The notes under the pieces are model-generated. The model did not search any database. It saw nothing but the letters and a program-made list of their open reading frames with translations, and was not told the DNA's origin. DNA of 64,000 nucleotides from Naasia lichenicola (lineage in GTDB: Bacteria > Actinomycetota > Actinomycetes > Actinomycetales > Microbacteriaceae): positions 806,001 through 870,000 of the forward strand of contig NZ_SSSM01000001.1 of NCBI RefSeq assembly GCF_004801885.1, given 5' to 3'. Below are positions 38,646 to 47,400 of the stretch, piece after piece (position 1 is the stretch's first letter; every line of letters starts with the position of its first letter). Made by a program: the position numbers and the translations under genes.

Positions 38646-41158
38646 CGCTCCGTCACCGGCAGGGCCGGCCGGCCGGCGCGAGCGCAGCGGGTCAGCCGGA
38701 ACGCGGCCGTGTCGGACTGGCGGGGTCGACGGGCGGCCGCGAGGCGCTCCACCGGGGGCTCACCGTAGGTGGTCGTCCGCTGACGGGTGGGCCGGCCGAT
38801 GTCCGCGGCCAGCCGTTCGACCTCGGCGATCGTCAGCGTCCGGTGCGCCTCGGCGCCCGCTTCGGGGCGGAGGGCGCCATCGATCAGCAGTCCGCCGAGG
38901 TCGTCGGCACCGCCCTGGAGGATGAGCTGCGCGGCGTGCAGCCCGAGCTTCGTCCATGCCACCTGGATGTGATCGATGCTGCCGTGCAGCATCAGCCGCG
39001 CCACGGCGTGCAGGGCGCGGCTCTCGTCGACCGATGGGCCCGATCGGCTGAGACCCGGCACCTGGACGGGCGACTCCTGAGGCAGGAACGGCATGGGGAT
39101 GAACTCGGTGAAGCCGCCCGTCTGCTCCTGGATGCTCCGGAGGGTCCGCAGGTGGGCGACCTGCTGGGCGGGCGTCTCGAGGTGGCCGTAGACCATCGTC
39201 GCCGTCGACCCCAGGCCGGCACGATGGGCTGCGACGATCCCGCCGATCCAGTCGCGCACGGGGATGTCCGTCCCTGCGGTGAGCGCTGCGCGCACCCCGT
39301 CGTCGAGGATGCGGGCCGCGGTGCCCGGAACGCTGTCCAGCCCGGCGTCCCGCAGCTCGGCCAGATGCCGCTCGAGCCCGACTCCGCGACGACGGGCGCC
39401 CTCGGCGAGCTCTGCCGGCCGGAAGGCGTGCAGGTGGATGTCCGGCGTGCGGGCGCGGATGGCACGGATGACATCCAGCTGACCGGCGCGAACACCCGCT
39501 GGGATCTGGCCCTGCAGGCAGAGTTCGGTGGCGCCGAGCTCCCACGCCTCGGCGGCGAGCTCCGCCATCGCTTCGAGTGTGAACTCACGATATCCATTCG
39601 TGCGCTCGGTCGATGGTTCAGCAACCGCGTCGTCCACGAGCAGCGCGGCGTCCAGGTTGCGGTTGACGACGTAGGTCACCGCGTCGCCGACCGTCCGGGC
39701 GCGCAGCTCGTCGGCCAGACGGGTCAGCCGCTCGATGTCGTCGCCGCGGGCGCCGAGCAGGGCGACGTAGCCGGCATCCGCGAGCCCGGCAGGATCCACC
39801 GCCGCCTGGGCCAGCGCATCGTCGAGCTGCCGATCACCCGAGGGCTCGCGGGGCAGGAGTGCCGGTGCAGTCGTCCACGGCCGGCCGACGACCGGAGCCT
39901 GCTCATCCGCGAGACCGGACGGGGCGGCGAGCGCGTCGAGGTGCGGGCGGAGGCGCGGATCCACCCACTCCTGCCCCGCCATGACGTACTGCGGGTGCGC
40001 CGTGAGCCGCTCGCGCAGCTCGAAACCGCTCAGCGCGGTCAGGGCGGAGAGGTCGTCGAGGTCGGGCCACGGCCGCTCGGGGTTGACGTGATCGGCGGTC
40101 AGCGGGCTGACGCCGCCCCAGTCGTCGATCCCGGCGCGGAGAAGCAGGCCGAGCTCGTTCGCGTCGGTGAGGTTGGGCGGGGCCTGAATCGTGGCATCGG
40201 CGCCCATCACCACGCGGGCCACGGCGACCGCGGCGATGTACTCCTCGAGGGCGAGGTCCGCCTCGTTCTGCATGGCCGTCCGCGGCTTGGCGCGGAAGTT
40301 CTGCACGATCGTCTCCTGGATGTGCCCCCAGCGCTCGTGCGAGGCGCGGATCGCGAAGAGCGACTCCGCGCGCTCGGCGTCGTTCTCGCCGATGCCGAGC
40401 AGCACGCCGGTGGTGAACGGAACGCGGGAGCGACCGGCGTCCTCGAGCACCCGGAGTCGGAGGGCGGGGTCCTTGTCGGGCGAGCCGTAGTGCACGCCGC
40501 CCTTCTCCGACCAGAGTCGGCCGGCGGTCGTCTCGAGCATCATGCCCATGGACGGCGCGCTCGGTCGGAGGCGCTGCAGCTCGGACCAGGACATGACCCC
40601 CGGGTTGAGGTGCGGCAGCAGTCCCGTCTCCTCGAGCACGAGGATCGCCATCGCGCGGATGTAGTCGATCGTCGACTCGTAGCCGTGATCGTCGAGCCAG
40701 GCTCGGGCGATCGGCCAGCGATCCTCGGGACGGTCGCCGAGGGTGAAGAGCGCCTCCTTGCAGCCGAGCTCGGCGCCGCGACGGGCGACCTCGAGGATCT
40801 CCTCGGGCTCCATGTAGGTCGGCTTGCCGTGCATCGCGAGGCCCCCCGGGGTCTCGACGAAGGTGCAGTAGTGGCAGCGATCGCGGCAGAGGAAGGTGAC
40901 CGGGATGAACACCTTGCGCGAGTAGGTGATGATCCCCTCGCGTCCGGACCGATCCAATCCCTCATCGCGCAGCGCAGAGGCGACCGTGAGCAGGCGCTCG
41001 AGCTCGGGGCCGCGCGCGCTGAACAGGATGGTCGCATCGGCCTCGGAGACGGGATCGCCCGCTTCGAGGCGCAACAGCGCGTCGCGCACGACGACCACGG
41101 GAGCGGACCCGGCGGACGGGTGCTGATCAGAGGAGGACTGTGCGGATGCTTCGACCAT
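38642..41158 (-). CDS. fbiC: FbiC-like F420 precursor (FO) synthase with cysteine-less second radical-SAM domain
   Basis: The 838-residue protein aligns along its length with FbiC (CofG-CofH fusion), the enzyme that makes the deazaflavin FO for coenzyme F420. The first half is intact, with the radical-SAM cluster motif CRDRCHYC (Cys91, 95, 98), SRKVFIP and KDPALRLRVLEDAGRS. The second half retains GDAVTYVVNRN, LHAFRPAELAEGARRRG, GGFTEFIPMPFLP, and GRPTRQRTTTYG, but where CofH has CxxxCxxC (expected about 508, 512, 515) this protein has LLVDDAVAEP with no Cys. Thus CofH chemistry should fail. The ATG at 41158 has AAGG 7 nt upstream and TAGGCT at 41242-41247. The protein may be a CofG-only or new-function enzyme. 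Confidence 0.88.
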   Translation of the reverse strand: MVEASAQSSSDQHPSAGSAPVVVVRDALLRLEAGDPVSEADATILFSARGPELERLLTVASALRDEGLDRSGREGIITYSRKVFIPVTFLCRDRCHYCTFVETPGGLAMHGKPTYMEPEEILEVARRGAELGCKEALFTLGDRPEDRWPIARAWLDDHGYESTIDYIRAMAILVLEETGLLPHLNPGVMSWSELQRLRPSAPSMGMMLETTAGRLWSEKGGVHYGSPDKDPALRLRVLEDAGRSRVPFTTGVLLGIGENDAERAESLFAIRASHERWGHIQETIVQNFRAKPRTAMQNEADLALEEYIAAVAVARVVMGADATIQAPPNLTDANELGLLLRAGIDDWGGVSPLTADHVNPERPWPDLDDLSALTALSGFELRERLTAHPQYVMAGQEWVDPRLRPHLDALAAPSGLADEQAPVVGRPWTTAPALLPREPSGDRQLDDALAQAAVDPAGLADAGYVALLGARGDDIERLTRLADELRARTVGDAVTYVVNRNLDAALLVDDAVAEPSTERTNGYREFTLEAMAELAAEAWELGATELCLQGQIPAGVRAGQLDVIRAIRARTPDIHLHAFRPAELAEGARRRGVGLERHLAELRDAGLDSVPGTAARILDDGVRAALTAGTDIPVRDWIGGIVAAHRAGLGSTATMVYGHLETPAQQVAHLRTLRSIQEQTGGFTEFIPMPFLPQESPVQVPGLSRSGPSVDESRALHAVARLMLHGSIDHIQVAWTKLGLHAAQLILQGGADDLGGLLIDGALRPEAGAEAHRTLTIAEVERLAADIGRPTRQRTTTYGEPPVERLAAARRPRQSDTAAFRLTRCARAGRPALPVTER

Positions 41159-41408
41159 GACAGCGCCTTGAGAGAAGGGATGCGGGCACTCACGCAGAGT
41201 GCGGTGAAGCCCAAATCCAGGCCTCATGTTCGAATGCCTCAAGCCTACCCGCGCTCGACGGCGCACCTGTCGGCCACCTCTTCCCTGTACTTGGCCACCT
41301 TTCGCCGTGACGGCCACCTTTAGAACCCGTGCCGTCGGCGGAAAAGGTGGCCGAACGCAACGGAAAGGTGGCCGAGCGCACGCGCGCTGTCGATTCTCGA
41401 TCGGCAGG
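41159..41408. other. Intergenic region between fbiC and TIGR01777 gene
   Basis: The 250-bp gap carries the fbiC promoter candidate (TAGGCT at 41242-41247, minus strand) and then five copies of a CGGCCACCTTT-type element in opposite orientations (41271-41374). No gene is seen. Confidence 0.6.
41271..41374. repeat. Cluster of CGGCCACCTTT elements in direct and inverted orientation
   Basis: Copies in one direction begin near 41271, 41292 and 41311, and copies in the other direction (AAAGGTGGCCG) at 41343-41353 and 41364-41374. They can pair into alternative long hairpins. Flanks such as CGCCGT/ACGG extend the pairing. Confidence 0.7.
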
Positions 41409-42401
41409 TCAGGCGGCGGAGCTCGACGCCTTGCGCTGTTCGATGATCTGGCGAAGGGCCGGCTCGAGGTCGGGATACTCGAAGCGATACCCCGCGGCGA
41501 GCAGGCGCTCGGGGACCACCCACCGGCTCTTGAGGATCAGCTCCGTCTCGGTGCTGATCAGCTTGGCGCCGATCTCGAGCAGCCATCGCGGCGATGGGAC
41601 GCCGATCGGAACGCCGACCAGCTCCCGGATGGTGCGCATCACCGTGCGCCCATCGGACGGGTGAGGCGACGTGACGTTGACCGGGCCGTCGAGCTCGGGA
41701 TGCACGCGCAGGAAGTCGATGGCACCCAGCACGTCTGCGATGTGCACCCAGCTGAACTTCTGCGCGCCGCCGTGAGCCCGGAACTCATGGAAGGTGCCGT
41801 TGCGCCGGCGCGACTCGGTGGCGAACCAGCGCCCGTCGAGCTGGGGTCCGCCGAGGCCGAACTGGGCGAGCCGCAGAAGCGGCAGCAGGGCGCTGCCGTC
41901 GCCGAGCACGATCGCCATCCGCAGCGCGACCCGTCGGGTGCCGGGCAGGCTGGCGGCGAACAGGGCCTCCTCCCACGCGGTGGCGACGCCGACCGAGAAT
42001 CCTGTGCCGATCTCGCCGGTCGACTCGGTCATCGGCCGGTCTTCGGCGTGCCGGTAGATCGTGGCCGTCGACGAGTTGAGCCAGACCGGCGGCGGCTCGT
42101 CGCATGCGGCGATCGCCCGCGACAGTTCTGTGGTCGTCGCCACGCGCGAGCGCAGGATCTCTGCCCGGTTGGCGTCGTTGTAGCGGCAGTTGACGCTCTT
42201 GCCCGCCAGATTGATGAGCACGTCCGCGCCGTCGAGCACGTCGGTGAGGGCGGCGGTGTTGCCCCAGCGGGCATCGGGTCCGCGACGGCCGATCCGCGCG
42301 ACATCTGCACCGCGGGCCCGGAAGGCGGCGTACAGGTAGTCGCCGATGAAGCCGGATGCGCCCGCCAGGACCACCCGATCGACCGGTGCTCGTTCACTCA
42401 T
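41409..42401 (-). CDS. TIGR01777-family NAD-dependent epimerase-like protein
   Basis: The 330-residue extended-SDR protein starts with the Rossmann motif VVLAGASGFIGDYL and has LINLAGKSVNCRY, NSSTATIYRH, and the C-terminal region typical of TIGR01777 (SulA-like) proteins. Substrate unknown. ATG 42401 has GGGGAG 8 nt upstream inside the end of the DUF4166 gene; the in-frame GTG at 42407 is less likely. The overlap indicates a two-gene operon, and DUF4166 plus a TIGR01777-like SDR are found together or fused elsewhere. The gap before fbiC holds repeats. Confidence 0.85.
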   Translation of the reverse strand: MSERAPVDRVVLAGASGFIGDYLYAAFRARGADVARIGRRGPDARWGNTAALTDVLDGADVLINLAGKSVNCRYNDANRAEILRSRVATTTELSRAIAACDEPPPVWLNSSTATIYRHAEDRPMTESTGEIGTGFSVGVATAWEEALFAASLPGTRRVALRMAIVLGDGSALLPLLRLAQFGLGGPQLDGRWFATESRRRNGTFHEFRAHGGAQKFSWVHIADVLGAIDFLRVHPELDGPVNVTSPHPSDGRTVMRTIRELVGVPIGVPSPRWLLEIGAKLISTETELILKSRWVVPERLLAAGYRFEYPDLEPALRQIIEQRKASSSAA

Positions 42402-43140
42402 CGCCACTCCCCCTGATCAGGCTCGCCCTGTCGATCGCCGTGTCCGTCCCGGCTCCGACGGCTGAGCCGCTGCCTGCCCCCGCGGAACGCTGCGCACGCT
42501 CGGCCACGACCTCGTAGGCGAACGATCCGCTGTACTCGTAGATCCGACCCAGCCATCTCGATTCCAGCACAACGGAGACGTGCTGGCGATCGGTGGCCTC
42601 GTCGAAGCGCTCTGTGAGGCGGACGGTGGGCGCGAGGATCTCGGGCACCGGCCGATAGCGGCCACCCAGGCGGACGGCCATCCGATCGGAGCGCAGGCGG
42701 AGCGCTCCGTCCTGCACCGAGGCGACGAGCTCGGCGCGGAACCGGCGACCGGTTCCGAGGTAGTCGACGAGCGTTGAGCCCTCGACCGTGATGGCATCGA
42801 CCATCGTGCGATTCCCGCCCTTGAGCTCGAAGGTCCTGCTCGCCGCCACCGCGGCGCTGCCGTTCGGATCTGTCGTCGATCGGTTGGTGACCGAGAACAG
42901 CACATCGCTCTGCCAGACCGGGAAGAGGATGCCCTCCGCCTGCAGGATCGCGAGGATCGGCCAGAGGATGCGCCGCGGCGTGCCGACCCGGCTGAACCGC
43001 CCGCGACCCTGACCGACGTGCCCGGTGGGGATGGCGCCGAAGTAGGCGCGGAGCCGAGGATGCAGCCCGGGGAGCTCATCGCCGAGAACGAGCTGATACG
43101 GCGAGCGGCTGTCCCGCGTCGCCTCGGAAGCCTCGGCCAT
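42394..43140 (-). CDS. DUF4166 domain protein
   Basis: The 248-residue protein matches DUF4166: SPYQLVLGDELPGLHPRLRA, FGAIPTGHVGQGRGRFSRVG, TPRRILWPILAIL, and a later half of beta strands (VSVVLESRWLGRIYEYSGSF). It is a soluble or peripheral protein of unknown function, possibly binding a lipid like other proteins paired with TIGR01777 SDRs. ATG at 43140 has GGGAGG 6 nt upstream. Ends with an 8-bp overlap onto the next gene. The C-terminal 35 residues are low-complexity. Confidence 0.8.
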   Translation of the reverse strand: MAEASEATRDSRSPYQLVLGDELPGLHPRLRAYFGAIPTGHVGQGRGRFSRVGTPRRILWPILAILQAEGILFPVWQSDVLFSVTNRSTTDPNGSAAVAASRTFELKGGNRTMVDAITVEGSTLVDYLGTGRRFRAELVASVQDGALRLRSDRMAVRLGGRYRPVPEILAPTVRLTERFDEATDRQHVSVVLESRWLGRIYEYSGSFAYEVVAERAQRSAGAGSGSAVGAGTDTAIDRASLIRGSGDE

Positions 43141-43172
43141 CGTCCCTCCCTCGATGTCGTCACCGTTCCGTC

Positions 43173-43228
43173 GAGCTGCCCACTTCTGCCGCTGGGAATG
43201 CGATCCGAGCGGCAGAATCGGGCAGCTC
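43173..43228. repeat. Dispersed palindromic element, copy 1 (GAGCTGCCC ... GGGCAGCTC)
   Basis: GAGCTGCCCACTTCTGCCGC plus T (43173-43193) pairs with its inverted copy 43208-43228 at 19 of 21 positions. A second copy of the same element is at 58555-58612. It fills most of the gap between the SPFH and DUF4166 genes. Confidence 0.85.
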
Positions 43229-43239
43229 AGCGGAGAGGG

Positions 43240-44784
43240 TCAGCTCGCCGGTGTTCCCTCGGTCGGCGTGGCTGGCTTTCGGCGGCCCTTGGCCGAGTCG
43301 GAGGCGGCGAAGGCGGTGCCCGCCGCGTCGCCCGCCGCCCGGGCGTTGACGAGATCGGCGATGTCGATGCCGACCAGGTCCTTGATCAGCTGAGTCGACG
43401 AGGCCAGCTGTCCGGCGACGCTCTGATTGAGCTGCCCGGTCGCATTGCCGTCCGTCGAGATCAGGGTCATGTTCGAGATGCCTGCCAGCGGCTCGGCGGC
43501 GGCGCGGACGATCTCGGGCAGCTTCGCGATGATCTGCTGACGCAGCAGATCGACGGAGCGCTCGCTGAGGGCCTCCGCCTGCGCACGGGACGAGTCGGCG
43601 AGCGCAGCACCTGTCGCACGAGTGGCATCCGCCTCAGCCTCACCCTCCGCTCGGAGGGCCTCGGCGGCGGCGATACGGCGGTTCTTGTCGGCGATGCCCT
43701 CCGCCTCGGTGGCCTCGGCGGCCGACCTGCGACGGTTGCGGTCCGCGATGCCCTCGGCCTCGATGGCCTCGGCGGCCGACTTGCGAGCGTCTCGAGCCGC
43801 GTTGGCGTTCGCGATGGACGCCGCGGCGGTCGCCTCGGCGCGCTTCTGCACGGCATACGCATCGGCGTCGGCGGCCGCGCGGATCTCGGCGTCGAGCTCC
43901 TGCTTGCGCAGGCCGACCCGCTTGCCGGCGGTCACCTCCTGCTGGGAGACGACGGCCTGCTGAGCGATCGCCTCGGCGAGCGGGGCGGCGGCGGCGGCCT
44001 CTGCGCGCGCCTTGTCCGTCTCCTTCTGGATCTCCGCCCGACGCAGGTCGAGTCGGCGCTGCGCCTCGGAGACGGCCTGGTCGGCGTTGATCCGCGCCTC
44101 TTCGGAAGCCTGGCGTGAGACGGATTCCGCGATCTCGGCGACCTGCTTGACCCGCGCGGCCTCACCACGGCCGAGGTCGCGGATGTAGCCGTTGTCGTCG
44201 TCGATCTCCTTGATCTGCAGCGTGTCGATCTGCAGGCCCTGGACGTCGAGGGACTCGCGGACCGCCTCGAGCACCTGACCCTGCAGGGCGGAGCGGTTGG
44301 TGATGATCTCGGTCACCGTGAGCTGGCCGACGATGGAGCGGACCGAACCCGAGAGGACCTCTTCGGTGGAGGACTCGATCTGATCCTGCTGGTTGAGGAA
44401 GCGCTGGGCGGCCGCGCGCACCATGGCCTCGGAGCCGCCGACCTTGACCACCGCGACCGCGTTCACCCGGATGGTGATCGCGTCGCGCGTCTGAGCCGTG
44501 GCCTGCACGTTCAGCTGGCGGCTGCGCAGGCTGAGCTTGAAGTACGCCTCGATGATCGGCTTGACGAAGACGCGCGACCCGAAGACGACGCGCTGCCCGG
44601 CGCTCTCCCCCGCCTCGCTGCCGACCTTCGCCACGCGCTGCCGCGAGGTGACGATGATCGCCTCGTCGGGCTTGGCGACCTTGATGCCCCGCAGCAGGGA
44701 GATGACGACGATGAGCAGGATGACGACGACGACGCCGATGCCGACGGCGAGGCCGATCGCATCGGGAGAGAAGGGCGTGAGCAC
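43240..44784 (-). CDS. Flotillin-like SPFH-domain membrane scaffold protein
   Basis: The 514-residue protein has a short N-terminal transmembrane segment (IGLAVGIGVVVVILLIVVIS), a SPFH/PHB domain (about 35-230: AKPDEAIIVTSRQ to VQGLQIDTLQIKEIDDD), and a long coiled-coil rich in Ala/Glu with ~18-residue repeats (AEAIEAEGIADRNRRRSAAE, ATEAEGIADKNRRIAAAE), then a C-terminal oligomerisation tail. This is the flotillin layout. It would form scaffolds in the cytoplasmic membrane. No NfeD gene, the usual partner, is beside it. GTG at 44784 is the start; CATACT 6 nt upstream could be a leaderless -10. Confidence 0.86.
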   Translation of the reverse strand: MLTPFSPDAIGLAVGIGVVVVILLIVVISLLRGIKVAKPDEAIIVTSRQRVAKVGSEAGESAGQRVVFGSRVFVKPIIEAYFKLSLRSRQLNVQATAQTRDAITIRVNAVAVVKVGGSEAMVRAAAQRFLNQQDQIESSTEEVLSGSVRSIVGQLTVTEIITNRSALQGQVLEAVRESLDVQGLQIDTLQIKEIDDDNGYIRDLGRGEAARVKQVAEIAESVSRQASEEARINADQAVSEAQRRLDLRRAEIQKETDKARAEAAAAAPLAEAIAQQAVVSQQEVTAGKRVGLRKQELDAEIRAAADADAYAVQKRAEATAAASIANANAARDARKSAAEAIEAEGIADRNRRRSAAEATEAEGIADKNRRIAAAEALRAEGEAEADATRATGAALADSSRAQAEALSERSVDLLRQQIIAKLPEIVRAAAEPLAGISNMTLISTDGNATGQLNQSVAGQLASSTQLIKDLVGIDIADLVNARAAGDAAGTAFAASDSAKGRRKPATPTEGTPAS

Positions 44785-44944
44785 GGGAACAGTATGACAG
44801 CGGCCGAATGCGGAAATCAGGCCTGATCAGCAGAAAACCTGCTCAACTCCTGATCCTGGATCGCCGATCGGGAGCGCGGACGACCAGCCGGATCGGTTAG
44901 GTTGGGGCCCCACCCCGGCATCCGATGCGATGAGGAGACTGTGC

Positions 44945-45847
44945 ATGGCCGAGAAAGAGTCGTTCCCATCCGGCTCGAGTTCTCCCGATCGGAGTTCCGG
45001 AGCGGACGCGGCGGGCACTTCGGCCCCGCTCGCCGCCGCCCCGCTCGCCGCCGCCCCGCTCGCGGCACCCGCTCCCGCACCCGCTGCCCCGGGCGGCAGC
45101 GCGCTGTCGATCCGCGGCCTGCGCAAGGTCTTCGGCAGCAAGGTGGCCGTCGACGGCGTCGACCTCGAGGTGCCGTCGGGATCCTTCTACGGCCTGGTCG
45201 GGCCGAACGGCGCGGGCAAGACGACGACCCTCTCGATGGCGACAGGACTGCTCCGCCCCGACGCGGGCACCGCGCTGGTGCACGGCGTCGACGTCTGGCA
45301 GCAGCCGCTCGAGGCCAAGCGGCTGATCGGCATCCTCGCCGACGGCGTGCGGCTCTTCGACCGGCTGACGGGCGAGCAGCTGGTGAGCTACTCCGGGATG
45401 CTCTCCGGAATGAGCCGCGAGACGGTCACCGAGCGCGCCGCCGACCTGCTGCGCCTGCTCGACCTCACCGAGGCCTCGAGCACCCTCGTCGTCGACTACT
45501 CCGCCGGCATGACGAAGAAGATCGCCCTCGCCTGCGCGCTCATCCACGCCCCGCGGCTGCTGGTCCTGGATGAGCCGTTCGAGTCCGTCGATCCCGTCTC
45601 GGCGGCCAACATCCGCGATCTGCTGCACGGCTACGTCGACTCCGGCGGCACCGTCATCGTCTCGAGCCACGCGATGGACCTCGTGCAGCGGATGTGCGAC
45701 CACGTCGCGATCATCGCCGCCGGCCGCGTGCTGGCGGCGGGCACCATCGACGAGGTGCGCGACGGCGCCGAGCTCGAGGACCGCTTCGTCGACCTGGTCG
45801 GCGGGCGCCATCACGCCGAGGGACCCGCATGGTTGCGACTCTCGTAA
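44945..45847 (+). CDS. ABC transporter ATP-binding protein
   Basis: The 300-residue subunit has an Ala/Pro-rich N-terminus of ~50 residues and then a full NBD: Walker A GPNGAGKTTTLSM, signature DYSAGMTKKIALA, Walker B LLVLDEPFESVDP, and SSHAMDLVQRMC. The N-terminal run APLAAAPLAAAPLAAPAPAP is a small in-frame repeat. Start at ATG 44945 with GAGGAG upstream; TAGGTT at 44898-44903 may be the -10. The permease overlaps its end by 19 bp. Substrate unknown, probably an exporter. Confidence 0.9.
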   Translation: MAEKESFPSGSSSPDRSSGADAAGTSAPLAAAPLAAAPLAAPAPAPAAPGGSALSIRGLRKVFGSKVAVDGVDLEVPSGSFYGLVGPNGAGKTTTLSMATGLLRPDAGTALVHGVDVWQQPLEAKRLIGILADGVRLFDRLTGEQLVSYSGMLSGMSRETVTERAADLLRLLDLTEASSTLVVDYSAGMTKKIALACALIHAPRLLVLDEPFESVDPVSAANIRDLLHGYVDSGGTVIVSSHAMDLVQRMCDHVAIIAAGRVLAAGTIDEVRDGAELEDRFVDLVGGRHHAEGPAWLRLS

Positions 45848-47400
45848 GGCTGCGCTTCCTCGTCCTCGGCAACGGCCTCCGCCGCTCGCCCTGGCAGCTG
45901 GTCGCCTTCATCTTCGGCGTGCTCTACGGCCTCGGCGCCCTCACCGGGATCGGCTTCGGCCTCCTCGCCCTCAGCGCAGCACCGCTGGAGATCGCCCGGA
46001 CAGTCGTCGTGATCGCCGGCTCTGTCGTGGTGCTCGCCTGGATCCTGGTGCCCATGTTCGCCGCGGGGATCGATCAGACCCTGGACACGTCCCGTCTCGT
46101 CACCTTCCCGATCCCCCTCAACACCCTGCTCGCGGCTCTCGGGGCCAGCGCCATCCTGGGCATCCCCGGCATCATCACGGTGCTCGCCAGCATCGCCACT
46201 GCAGGCACCTGGTGGCGTCAGCCGGGCGTCGCGGTCGTCGCCATCCTCTGCGGGCTCGTGGGCGCCCTGACCTGCATCGCCGCGTCGCGCACCGTGTCCA
46301 CGATCGCCTCGACGGTCGCGTCGGGTCGCCGATTCCGCGAGGTCGCCGGCGTGCTGGTGCTCATCCCGCTGATCCTGCTCGGACCGATCATCAGCTCGGC
46401 CGCTCAGGGCATCCGGACCGCGGCCGATGCGCTGCCGCGAGTGGCCGACACCCTCGCCTGGACGCCACTCGGCGCCATCTGGGCCGTGCCGTCCGATCTG
46501 GCCGGAGGCGACGCGGCGAGCGCCGCCCTGCACGCGCTCATCGGCGCGGCCACGCTCGTGGTGCTCGTCTTCGCCTGGCGCCTCAGCCTGGCCGTCGCCC
46601 TCATCACTCCGCCGCACGCCGCCACCCGCTCGGAGCGGCACAGGAGCACCGGCCTGCTCGGCATCGCACCCGCCACGGTCTGGGGCGCGATCGCCGCGCG
46701 ATCGCTGATCTATTGGTTCCGCGACCCGCGCTACCTGCGCCAGCTGATCCTCATCCCGCTGATCCCGGCGCTGCTGGTGCTCTACAGCAACATCTTCCAC
46801 AACCCGGGCCTGCTGATCATCGCCGGCCCCGTCGTCGCGTTCCTGCTGTCGCTGTCGATCTTCGCCGACATCTCCTTCGACGGGACCGCCTTCGCCACCC
46901 ACCTGGCCGCCGCAGTGCGAGGCGCCGACGATCGCCTGGGACGCGCGGTCGCGCTCGCCGTGTTCGGGCTGCCGGCCATCGTCGTGGTGATCCTCGTGAC
47001 CGCGTTCATCTCGGACACCTGGGCTGCCGTGCCGGCCACGCTCGGCATCTCCCTCGGCACGTTCCTCACCGGCCTCGGGGTATCGAGCGTCACGTCCGCG
47101 CGGCTCGTGCTCCCGGTGCCCGCGGCCGGGGACAGCCCCTTCAAGTCGCCCCAGGGGGCCAACCTCACGAACTCCCTCGCGACCTTCGTCGCCTGGGGCA
47201 TCCTGATCCTGCTCGTCCTGCCCGAACTCGCCCTCACGATCGTCAACCTGATCACCGGCGACGTCGTGTGGGGCTGGGCGTCGCTGGTCGTCGGCGTCGC
47301 CCTCGGTCTGGTGCTCGTGTCGGTGGGAATCCGGATCGGCGGTCGCGTGCTCGACGCTCGCGGAGTCGACCTGCTCGCCCAGCTCCGCCGCGCCCGCTGA
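45829..47400 (+). CDS. ABC transporter permease (multi-spanning)
   Basis: The 523-residue permease has around twelve hydrophobic segments in two similar halves (VAFIFGVLYGLGALTGIGFG, VVVIAGSVVVLAWILVPMFA ... LIPLIPALLVLYSNIF, FGLPAIVVVILVTAF, LILLVLPELALTIVNLI). It is the membrane partner of the ATPase encoded just upstream (genes overlap by 19 bp, ATG inside the ATPase gene). Long two-half ABC-2 permeases of this type often export polysaccharides, lipids or antibiotics. Substrate unknown. The downstream gene has its own promoter. Confidence 0.85.
   Translation: MVATLVRLRFLVLGNGLRRSPWQLVAFIFGVLYGLGALTGIGFGLLALSAAPLEIARTVVVIAGSVVVLAWILVPMFAAGIDQTLDTSRLVTFPIPLNTLLAALGASAILGIPGIITVLASIATAGTWWRQPGVAVVAILCGLVGALTCIAASRTVSTIASTVASGRRFREVAGVLVLIPLILLGPIISSAAQGIRTAADALPRVADTLAWTPLGAIWAVPSDLAGGDAASAALHALIGAATLVVLVFAWRLSLAVALITPPHAATRSERHRSTGLLGIAPATVWGAIAARSLIYWFRDPRYLRQLILIPLIPALLVLYSNIFHNPGLLIIAGPVVAFLLSLSIFADISFDGTAFATHLAAAVRGADDRLGRAVALAVFGLPAIVVVILVTAFISDTWAAVPATLGISLGTFLTGLGVSSVTSARLVLPVPAAGDSPFKSPQGANLTNSLATFVAWGILILLVLPELALTIVNLITGDVVWGWASLVVGVALGLVLVSVGIRIGGRVLDARGVDLLAQLRRAR

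Noticed and set aside
39600-39690. Possible frameshift or sequencing error explaining the missing CofH cysteines
   Set aside because: The reading frame is uninterrupted, flanking CofH residues are in frame on both sides, and no other frame across this segment encodes CxxxCxxC.
38843-41323. 826-codon plus-strand open frame
   Set aside because: Antisense of the FbiC-like gene, whose first-half motifs and flanking gene couplings support the minus strand.
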